DNA of 13,752 nucleotides, taken from positions 1-13,752 of the forward strand of contig DLQN01000054.1 in assembly GCA_002477595.1 (NCBI GenBank). Direction: 5' to 3'. Source of the DNA: Roseivirga sp. UBA7431. Its GTDB lineage: Bacteria > Bacteroidota > Bacteroidia > Cytophagales > Cyclobacteriaceae. The notes beneath the pieces are model-generated. The model saw nothing but the letters and a program-made list of their open reading frames with translations. It was not told the DNA's origin and ran no database searches. The position numbers and the translations under genes are program-made. Shown here one piece after another: positions 7,354-13,752 of the stretch (positions are counted from its first letter, which is position 1; each line of letters starts with the position of its first letter).

Positions 7354-7900
7354 TCGGCAGCAGCTTAAAGCAGAACTGACCTCTTATAAGAGTGATTTTA
7401 AAGAGGAATTGGCTTTTAGAGATCGGATGATAGCATTGCTTTCTTTCTCTAACTGTTTTGAGAGGAGTTTGCTCCATGCTCATTTTACAGCCTCAGCTTG
7501 GGTAGTTGACAAGAACTTTGAGTTAGCCTTGCTAACCCACCATGCTAAGCTAAATAGATGGCTTCAATTGGGCGGGCACGCTGATGGTATAGAAGACTTA
7601 AGGGAGGTGGCTCGAAAGGAACTTGAAGAAGAATCGGGTCTTTCAAATACACGATTCTACACTGAAGGGATTTTTGATATTGATATTCATACAATTCCCG
7701 AAAGGAAAGGCATACCAGCGCATGACCATTATGACGTTAGGTTCTTATTTGTTGCAGATCTTGAAGAAGAGGTTCAGAAGAACCATGAGTCGATAGCTGT
7801 AGCATGGAAGGCCTTCGATGATATTCCTGCCTTGTGTAATGGTAATGAGTCTATGCTAAGAATGATCAAGAAAACTGAAACAATAAGGGCAAAAATGTGA
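7328..7900 (+). CDS. Nudix hydrolase
   Basis: Cytoplasmic Mg2+-dependent hydrolase of nucleoside diphosphate-type substrates. The substrate is not predictable. With the ATG at 7328 as residue 1, the Nudix box spans 83-105: G83, E89, then KELEEESGL at 97-105. The metal-binding glutamates E98, E101 and E102 are all present, while the usual arginine of REUxEExGU is Lys97. The preceding HFTASAWVV (about 51-59) and LQLGGHADG (79-87) are typical of a bacterial Nudix branch of about 180 residues. Two ATGs are possible: 7328 overlaps the exported-protein gene by 26 bases, and 7343 overlaps by 11 and gives a start MGSNRQQL. I think the second is at least as likely. The gene ends 46 bases before the propeller gene. 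Confidence 0.9.
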   Translation: MLSYQMGSNRQQLKAELTSYKSDFKEELAFRDRMIALLSFSNCFERSLLHAHFTASAWVVDKNFELALLTHHAKLNRWLQLGGHADGIEDLREVARKELEEESGLSNTRFYTEGIFDIDIHTIPERKGIPAHDHYDVRFLFVADLEEEVQKNHESIAVAWKAFDDIPALCNGNESMLRMIKKTETIRAKM

Positions 7901-7946
7901 TTGAAAGGATGAAACCTTCGTCCAGTCATGCGTTATAATAAAACTT

Positions 7947-10793
7947 ATGAGTAACCTAAAGCGGCAGAACTACTTACTTATTGGAATTCTCGTCTATGTT
8001 ATTTTTGCAATTGCTTGGAGTTTTGTTCCTGAACAAGAACAGCTTGACGAAGTACCCACGATAGAAAACTTAAAATCTGAGATTGAAGGGCGCGAAGACA
8101 GACAATCACGAAGCGAGTATGAGCGCCAGTTACTAATCAATCCAACTACTGGTGAAATCCCAACGAATATTAGAGTGAAGGAGCTCGGCTTTGCCGCGAA
8201 GAGCTATCAAAAGCAATTACTCAATGGGCAGCGTTTTCAAAGAAGCAATAGTAAAGGCAGCGCTTCACTTCAATCTTTAAGCTGGAATCAAGTAGGTCCA
8301 AATAACTTTGGGGGCAGAACGCGTGCTGTGGTCATGGATGTTCGAGATGAAAATATAATGATAGCCGGTGGTGTTTCAGGTGGCACTTGGCGTACAATTG
8401 ATCAAGGACAAAACTGGTTTAGTACTTCACTTGCGGAAGACATACAAAGCGTGACTGCAATTACCCAAAACGTAAAGCTTAGACAGGAAGATATTTGGTA
8501 TTACGGAACAGGAGAGTTGGTAGGTAATTCTTCAAGAGCCCCCGGGGCACCTTTTAGGGGAGATGGAATTTTTAAATCTTTAGATAACGGGGTGTCATGG
8601 AGGCCCTTAACGTCTACCCAGACTAATTCTCCAGGGTTGTTTAATTCTCCATTTCAATACGTATGGGATATCACCACGAACCCTAATGGCACTGATGACG
8701 AAGTACTGGCAGCAGTATATGGGGGGATCGTACGGTCGACTGATGGAGGTGAGAATTGGACTACCGTTTTAGGTAATGACCTGCTCAATTTCCCCTTAGA
8801 TGGCGATCTGAATACAATCCCTGCTATTTTCTATACTGATATTCATCGCACAGCCGATAATGTGCTGATAGCCTCTCTGAGTAGTGTCACAAACCAAACC
8901 ACTGTGGGGGCACCACAAGCCGGAGTGTACTCTTCTGTAGATGGTGTGACGTGGACACTCTTGCTCAATCTTATCGACACTAATTCTAGAAGAATTGAAA
9001 TTGGCTCGTCTAAGTCTGACCCTAACATATTGTATTTTATAATTGATCAAGTGAGTGATTACGCTTTGTATAGATACAACCTTCAAACAGGGCAGCGAAT
9101 TAATTTATCAAGTAATATTCCGAACGGTTCGAATAACCTTGAAGCTTTCGATTCTCAAAACTCTTATGATTTATTTGTGTCCGTTCATCCAACAGATCCA
9201 GATGTAGTTTTTATCGGGGGAACCAATATTTATCGCTCCACAGATGCTTTTTCTACAAATAGCAGAATCACTTGGATCGGAGGATATGATCCCGAAGAAG
9301 ATGGTGCTAGAATCTATCCAAATCATCATCCAGATCAGCATGGGGTAATATTTTCTCCCTCTCAACCCGATAGAATGATCTCTTTTAATGATGGAGGCGT
9401 GTTTGTTACTGAGGACAGTCGTGCCGAAAACGTAAGTTATAGCTCATTGAACAATGGTTATGTGACTACACAATTCTATACTGGCGCATTTAGCAAATAC
9501 CCACCAGATGACTTTGTGTTTGGTGGGACTCAGGATAATGGGACCCTGCTCACGACCAATACAGCCATTAATACACCTGACAATGGAACACGTGTACTTG
9601 GTGGAGATGGTGGCTTTGTCGCCTCCACACCGATCGGAGTATTCTATTACATGTCTTTCCAGAATTCTAGAATATTCCGACTTTCTCTCAACGAGAACTT
9701 TCAACTGACCTCTTTTGCCAGAGTAGATCCAACAGGAGGAGGAACGGATCCATCACAGCCGTATCAGTTTATCAATCCATACGTGCTCGACCCTACGAAT
9801 GCTAATCGCATGTATTTAGCGGGAGGGGATTTTCTCTGGAGGAATAGAAACTTATCACAAATACTTACAGCCTCACAGAGCACTACGTCTACCAACTGGA
9901 CCCGACTAAACAAGACTGAGATATCCGATGGAACAATCACTGCAGTTCAGGTCTCAACCACACCGAAAAACATCGTCTATTATGGTACGTCCACAGGTCG
10001 ATTATTTAAGATCACCGATGCTAGTACAGAAGTATATGATGTAGAAGATATTACGGGAACGCGCTTTCCTGTTGATGGCTACATCAGGTCCATCGCTATT
10101 GACCCTACTAATGCAGACGAAATCGTAGTATCCTTTTCGAATTATGGAATCCCGAGTATTTTTCGATCCACAGATGGTGGCGAAAGTTTCATTGATATTT
10201 CGGGAAGCTTAGAAGAGAATCCATCGGGTGAAGGCAATGGACCTTCTGTAAGATGGGTGACCATTGTACCAATTATTGATGGCTCAAAGCTATATATGGC
10301 CGCTACGAGTACTGGGCTCTATAGCACCTCATTAATCAATGATCAGCCAACTAACTGGAGTCTTGAATCAGCCGAAGGTATTGGAAACACGGTGGTTAAC
10401 ATGGTCGACTATAGGAGAGTAGACGGTAAAGTAGTAGCTGCCACCCACGGGCGAGGTATGTTTACTTCTCAAATTAGTAATGTGGTGCCGGCAGAAGTGA
10501 TCACCGGTTCAGACAATGTTGAGATCAGCAATGTTTTTCCAAACCCATTCAGCGATTTGGTGACGATAAGAGTAAACCTTCCAGAATCTAATTTTGTACT
10601 CATGAGAATCTACGACTCATCAGGTAATCAAATTCGGACTATCTCGAGTGGGCTTGGGTTTATTGGTGAAAATGAGTTCTTCTGGGATGGCACGAATACG
10701 CGGGGAAATCCCGTTCCTGATGGCGTATATCTAATCCGCATAACACACTTGAGAGAAAATACGGTGAAAAGGGTAATCCTTACGAGACAATAA
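7947..10793 (+). CDS. Secreted BNR/Asp-box beta-propeller protein with T9SS C-terminal sorting domain
   Basis: A large (948 aa) sialidase/sortilin-like propeller protein sent to the cell surface or medium by type IX secretion. The N-terminus has K5-R6, a hydrophobic stretch at 9-26 and an A21-x-A23 site, acting as a Sec signal. A linker with PTTGEIPTNIR-type wording follows. Asp-box motifs of the S/T-x-D-x-G-x-x-W/F type occur at 150-157, 211-218, 264-271, 329-336 and 741-748, with weaker copies between. GGVSGGTWR near 143 is also typical of these propellers. The C-terminal domain begins VFPNPF at 863-868 and ends with the FlgD/T9SS-type WDGTN...GVYLIRI and a basic strand (about 863-948). No catalytic residues of sialidase are evident, so a binding or structural role is as likely as an enzymatic one. 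I cannot name a ligand. Confidence 0.88.
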   Translation: MSNLKRQNYLLIGILVYVIFAIAWSFVPEQEQLDEVPTIENLKSEIEGREDRQSRSEYERQLLINPTTGEIPTNIRVKELGFAAKSYQKQLLNGQRFQRSNSKGSASLQSLSWNQVGPNNFGGRTRAVVMDVRDENIMIAGGVSGGTWRTIDQGQNWFSTSLAEDIQSVTAITQNVKLRQEDIWYYGTGELVGNSSRAPGAPFRGDGIFKSLDNGVSWRPLTSTQTNSPGLFNSPFQYVWDITTNPNGTDDEVLAAVYGGIVRSTDGGENWTTVLGNDLLNFPLDGDLNTIPAIFYTDIHRTADNVLIASLSSVTNQTTVGAPQAGVYSSVDGVTWTLLLNLIDTNSRRIEIGSSKSDPNILYFIIDQVSDYALYRYNLQTGQRINLSSNIPNGSNNLEAFDSQNSYDLFVSVHPTDPDVVFIGGTNIYRSTDAFSTNSRITWIGGYDPEEDGARIYPNHHPDQHGVIFSPSQPDRMISFNDGGVFVTEDSRAENVSYSSLNNGYVTTQFYTGAFSKYPPDDFVFGGTQDNGTLLTTNTAINTPDNGTRVLGGDGGFVASTPIGVFYYMSFQNSRIFRLSLNENFQLTSFARVDPTGGGTDPSQPYQFINPYVLDPTNANRMYLAGGDFLWRNRNLSQILTASQSTTSTNWTRLNKTEISDGTITAVQVSTTPKNIVYYGTSTGRLFKITDASTEVYDVEDITGTRFPVDGYIRSIAIDPTNADEIVVSFSNYGIPSIFRSTDGGESFIDISGSLEENPSGEGNGPSVRWVTIVPIIDGSKLYMAATSTGLYSTSLINDQPTNWSLESAEGIGNTVVNMVDYRRVDGKVVAATHGRGMFTSQISNVVPAEVITGSDNVEISNVFPNPFSDLVTIRVNLPESNFVLMRIYDSSGNQIRTISSGLGFIGENEFFWDGTNTRGNPVPDGVYLIRITHLRENTVKRVILTRQ

Positions 10794-10813
10794 CCCTTTC
10801 AGGTGTAGTAAGC

Positions 10814-10841
10814 TTGCTTTATCTTTACAGGCTTAAAGCAA
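10814..10841. repeat. Short inverted repeat before the TPR lipoprotein gene
   Basis: TTGCTTTA (10814-10821) and TAAAGCAA (10834-10841) are exact reverse complements across a 12-base loop, ending 4 bases before the ATG of the lipoprotein gene. The stem is short and no T-run follows, so it is not a convincing terminator. It may be chance or a weak control hairpin. Confidence 0.3.
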
Positions 10842-10845
10842 ATAC

Positions 10846-11562
10846 ATGCGAGCTAAAGCCGGACTTCAATTCTTAATCATTTTTTCATGCTTCCTATTAG
10901 GTTGTGCTCCTTCGGAAGAAGAGTTACTCACTGAAGGAAGAAACTTTATGGGTGCGAATAATTACCCCGAAGCAGTGAAGACTTTTAATCAACTACTAGA
11001 TAAGAACCCTCTAAACTACCCAGCCTTAAATGCAAAAGGAGTAGCGCTCCTTAGGCTTGGTCAACTAGATGAGGCGATCACTATTTTTGGGACTGCCATA
11101 AATAGTGATACCACAAATTATCGCGCTTTCTTTAACCGAGGGAATGCTTATCGCCTCCTTGGACAGGATAACGAAGCAATGCTAGATTACGATTATGTAA
11201 TCAATATTCAACCCGATATAGCGGATGCTTACGCTAATCGAGGAGCACTCCTTTTTAAGTATCAAGAATTTGACCGAGCACTTTTTGACTTTCAATTTGC
11301 GCTGCAGCTTGAACCTAATAATGCGTTGCTTTACCTCAACAAAGGAAAGGCAGAGCTGAGAATTAATAATCCTGAAGATGCCATTTATGATTTGAAAAAG
11401 GCCATAGAAATACAACCAGACTACGGGGAGGCTTATTATTGGCTTGGATTAGCTGAGTTAGCCAAAGATAATAAACCTGAAGGGTGTGAATATCTACTCA
11501 GTGCCCAATCATTAAACTTCGAAGGTGCTTCAGAGGCCATTGGGCAGAATTGTAATCAGTAA
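10846..11562 (+). CDS. TPR-repeat lipoprotein
   Basis: A 238-residue envelope lipoprotein. The signal sequence (KAGLQFLIIFSCF) ends in the lipobox LLGC, with C20 as the lipidated residue. The acidic residues that follow (APSEEE) are compatible with outer membrane or surface location, though Bacteroidota sorting rules cannot be applied firmly here. From about residue 26 to 229 it is built of six tetratricopeptide repeats in 34-residue register (60, 94, 128, 162 and 196 begin repeats 2-6). They carry the usual Gly at position 6 of the repeat, a mid-repeat Ala and a closing Pro, as in AYANRGALLFKYQEFDRAL. TPR arrays bind proteins, and the partner is unknown. The gene starts 52 bases after the propeller gene and its TAA shares one base with the next ATG (TAATG). 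Confidence 0.9.
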   Translation: MRAKAGLQFLIIFSCFLLGCAPSEEELLTEGRNFMGANNYPEAVKTFNQLLDKNPLNYPALNAKGVALLRLGQLDEAITIFGTAINSDTTNYRAFFNRGNAYRLLGQDNEAMLDYDYVINIQPDIADAYANRGALLFKYQEFDRALFDFQFALQLEPNNALLYLNKGKAELRINNPEDAIYDLKKAIEIQPDYGEAYYWLGLAELAKDNKPEGCEYLLSAQSLNFEGASEAIGQNCNQ

Positions 11563-12521
11563 TGGCTGAAATTGGAGGGGATATAAACCGTGCGAGGCAA
11601 GTTCTCGAATCAGGAGGCCTTGTAGCCATTCCGACAGAGACGGTTTACGGCCTTGCGGGAAATGCTTTGAATGGGGAAGTTGTCTCTAAAATATTTGAGG
11701 CCAAGAATCGTCCTTCATTTGATCCCTTAATCGTCCACGTTTCGAGTATTGAACAAGCGAGGGCTTTTGTAGAAGAAATTCCATCCCAAGCAGAAGCGTT
11801 AGCGACTAAACATTGGCCAGGTCCATTAACCATCTTACTGAAGAGGAAGTCAATTATACCAGATTTAGTGACATCAGGATTAGATACGGTAGCCATTCGA
11901 GTACCTGCGCATGAATTGACACAAAACCTATTGAGTTTACTAGACTTTCCATTGGCTGCGCCAAGTGCTAACCCTTTCGGGTATGTAAGTCCAACAACAG
12001 CTGAACATGTAAATCAGCAACTTGGTGATCAGTTGGATTATATATTAGATGGCGGACCTTGTATCGTAGGCATAGAGTCAACCATAGTAAGCTTTGAGTC
12101 AGCTACTCCAAGAGTATTAAGGCTAGGGGGCTTATCTATTGAGGCTATTGAAACAGTTATTGGCCGAGTTGAAATTAACCTCCACTCTAGCTCTAAACCG
12201 GATGCACCAGGTATGTTGAAAAGTCACTACGCCCCGAACACTCAGATCCTGTTGGTGGAGGATTTTCACCTAGAACTGATAGGGGATACTTCAAGAATTG
12301 GAGCGCTAGTATTTAATGAGTATATCGAAGGTCTTGATCTAGAGAACCAGTTTGTTCTATCTAAAAGTGGAGACATGAACGAAGCCGCTAGGCGATTGTT
12401 TACGGGTTTAAGAGCCCTCGATCAAAGAGAAGATATTGACACCATAGTTACGGCACTTGTGCCGAATCAAGGCTTAGGAAGGGCCATTAATGACAGAATA
12501 AAACGAGCAACAGCAAAATAA
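11562..12521 (+). CDS. tsaC: L-threonylcarbamoyladenylate synthase (TsaC2/Sua5 type)
   Basis: Makes threonylcarbamoyl-AMP from threonine, bicarbonate and ATP, the first step of t6A formation at position 37 of ANN-decoding tRNAs. The product is used by the TsaD complex. Residues 1 to about 200 are the YrdC domain: [13 protein letters not shown] (23-35), the K48-x-R50 motif in [10 protein letters not shown], and APSANPFG with S135 and N137. After a linker comes the Sua5 domain (about 214-319), opening with [12 protein letters not shown] (214-225), so this is the long two-domain Sua5 form rather than short E. coli-type TsaC. The 319-residue length fits. Its ATG overlaps the lipoprotein stop by one base, pointing to coupled translation. 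pgk follows 7 bases after the stop. Confidence 0.95.
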   Translation: MAEIGGDINRARQVLESGGLVAIPTETVYGLAGNALNGEVVSKIFEAKNRPSFDPLIVHVSSIEQARAFVEEIPSQAEALATKHWPGPLTILLKRKSIIPDLVTSGLDTVAIRVPAHELTQNLLSLLDFPLAAPSANPFGYVSPTTAEHVNQQLGDQLDYILDGGPCIVGIESTIVSFESATPRVLRLGGLSIEAIETVIGRVEINLHSSSKPDAPGMLKSHYAPNTQILLVEDFHLELIGDTSRIGALVFNEYIEGLDLENQFVLSKSGDMNEAARRLFTGLRALDQREDIDTIVTALVPNQGLGRAINDRIKRATAK

Positions 12522-12528
12522 TAGACGA

Positions 12529-13716
12529 ATGAAGACCATTAACGATTTTGATTTTAAGGGAAAAAGAGCACTCATAAGAGTTGATTTCAATGTACCATTG
12601 AATGACAAATTTGAGATTACTGACTTTACAAGAATTAAAGCAGCGACTCCTACCATTATGAAAATTCTCTCCGATGGAGGTGCTGTTGTTTTAATGTCTC
12701 ACTTAGGTAGACCTAAAGATGGCCCTGAGGGTAAGTTTTCATTGAGGCATTTAGTCTCTCACTTGTCAGAGGCCTTTGGAACCGAAGTCAAATTTACGGA
12801 AGACTGTATTGGGGCAGAGGGTAAAAAAATGTCTACCAATTTAAAGGCGGGTGAAGTTTTGCTGCTTGAAAACTTAAGGTTCTACAAAGAAGAAACTAAA
12901 GGTGATATTGATTTCGCTAAGTCGTTGGCCGAGCATGGGGATATTTATATCAACGATGCGTTCGGTACAGCCCACAGAGCCCATGCCTCGACTGCTGTTA
13001 TTGCCCAGTTCTTTGAACAAAAGGGATGCGGTTATGTAATGCAAGCAGAAATTGAGAATGCTCAGCGAGTATTAGAATCAGGTGAAAGACCATTAACGGC
13101 AATTATGGGTGGTGCTAAGATTTCTGATAAAATATTGATCATTGAACAACTACTGGATAGAGTTGATAACCTCATTATCGGTGGTGGGATGTCCTATACA
13201 TTTTTTAAAGCTATGGGAGGCAATATCGGGAACTCACTTGTCGAGGAAGATAAACTTGATTTAGCTTTAACCTTGATCAAGAAGGCTAAAAAATTGGGAG
13301 TGAACCTAGAGCTTCCAATTGATTCTGTTGTTGCTGATAACTTTAGTAATGATGCGAATACCGCCATCTGCATGAACAATTCAATTGAAGAGGGTTGGAT
13401 GGGCTTAGACATTGGACCTCAAGCGGCAGAAGTATTCTCTAGGGTGGTAAAAGAGTCAAAGACTATTCTTTGGAATGGTCCGATGGGAGTATTCGAGATG
13501 GAAAACTTTGCTAGCGGGACTAAAGCGGTTGCTGAAGCGATTGTGGAGGCCACTAAGAACGGTGCATTCTCACTGATTGGTGGTGGAGATTCTGCAGCTG
13601 CTGTTAATCAATTAGGTTTCGGTAAAGACGTATCCTATGTTTCAACGGGTGGAGGTGCACTCTTAGAATATATGGAAGGTAAAGTATTGCCAGGGGTTGC
13701 GGCCCTTGAGGATTAA
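12529..13716 (+). CDS. pgk: Phosphoglycerate kinase
   Basis: Glycolytic enzyme interconverting 1,3-bisphosphoglycerate plus ADP and 3-phosphoglycerate plus ATP in the cytoplasm. At 395 residues it is a normal single-function PGK. N-terminal substrate-binding signatures are RVDFNVPL (17-24) and SHLGRPK (57-63). NLRFYKEE lies near 119-126, and [10 protein letters not shown] follows further on. The C-terminal nucleotide-binding half holds [19 protein letters not shown] (316-323) and GGGDSAAAV (351-359), all as expected for an active enzyme. The start ATG is 7 bases after the tsaC stop, with an A-rich leader and no clear Shine-Dalgarno sequence. The 36 bases after its stop show no terminator. An ATG at 13749 may begin the next gene beyond the window. 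Confidence 0.98.
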   Translation: MKTINDFDFKGKRALIRVDFNVPLNDKFEITDFTRIKAATPTIMKILSDGGAVVLMSHLGRPKDGPEGKFSLRHLVSHLSEAFGTEVKFTEDCIGAEGKKMSTNLKAGEVLLLENLRFYKEETKGDIDFAKSLAEHGDIYINDAFGTAHRAHASTAVIAQFFEQKGCGYVMQAEIENAQRVLESGERPLTAIMGGAKISDKILIIEQLLDRVDNLIIGGGMSYTFFKAMGGNIGNSLVEEDKLDLALTLIKKAKKLGVNLELPIDSVVADNFSNDANTAICMNNSIEEGWMGLDIGPQAAEVFSRVVKESKTILWNGPMGVFEMENFASGTKAVAEAIVEATKNGAFSLIGGGDSAAAVNQLGFGKDVSYVSTGGGALLEYMEGKVLPGVAALED

Positions 13717-13752
13717 TTTCGACTAGACTAATAATTAAGTAATATAAAATGC

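Noticed and set aside
9508..9708. 66-codon same-strand open frame inside the propeller gene
   Set aside because: Out of frame within a long continuous gene with Asp-box motifs on both sides, and with no domain of its own.
13717..13752. Possible terminator or start of a next gene after pgk
   Set aside because: No stable hairpin or T-run in the 36 bases; an ATG at 13749 has only four bases of sequence left, so nothing can be supported.

Overview
The window looks like ordinary chromosome from a member of the Bacteroidota, most likely a marine-type Cytophagales relative. This is inferred from: a secreted beta-propeller protein with a C-terminal type IX secretion (T9SS) sorting domain; a RecQ of the layout I associate with Bacteroidota; a PhoH that begins with the residues usual in that phylum; moderate, AT-leaning base composition; and start codons without clear Shine-Dalgarno sequences. 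No database search was possible, so the genus is not assigned.

All genes lie on the + strand and are tightly packed. Every intergenic gap is about 50 bases or less, and five gene junctions overlap. From left to right: the last codons of an unidentified upstream gene (1-80); phoH (96-1067), overlapped by a GNAT acetyltransferase (1039-1473); a perfect 19-bp AT-rich inverted repeat (1487-1527) whose right arm enters the start codon of comEC (1526-3622); an enoyl-CoA hydratase family gene overlapping the end of comEC (3601-4374); and recQ (4428-6362). Then comes a run of three overlapping genes: an unrecognised cytoplasmic protein (6398-6988), a small exported transthyretin-like protein (6985-7353) and a Nudix hydrolase (start 7328 or 7343, end 7900). 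The right part holds a 948-residue BNR/Asp-box propeller with a T9SS signal (7947-10793), a TPR lipoprotein (10846-11562), a TsaC/Sua5-type threonylcarbamoyl-AMP synthase (11562-12521) and phosphoglycerate kinase (12529-13716).

The functions are mostly housekeeping: RNA/phosphate-starvation-type ATPase, DNA uptake and recombination (ComEC, RecQ), acyl-CoA metabolism, tRNA t6A modification and glycolysis, plus two or three envelope or secreted proteins. comEC and recQ could both act on incoming single-stranded DNA, but the hydratase gene lies between them and no functional unit can be claimed.

I found no mobile element, CRISPR array, tRNA, rRNA, prophage or defence cassette. I see no convincing new multi-gene system. 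The most unexplained items are the long inverted repeat overlapping the comEC start and the uncharacterised three-gene run at 6398-7900. There is no gene-free stretch longer than about 55 bases.
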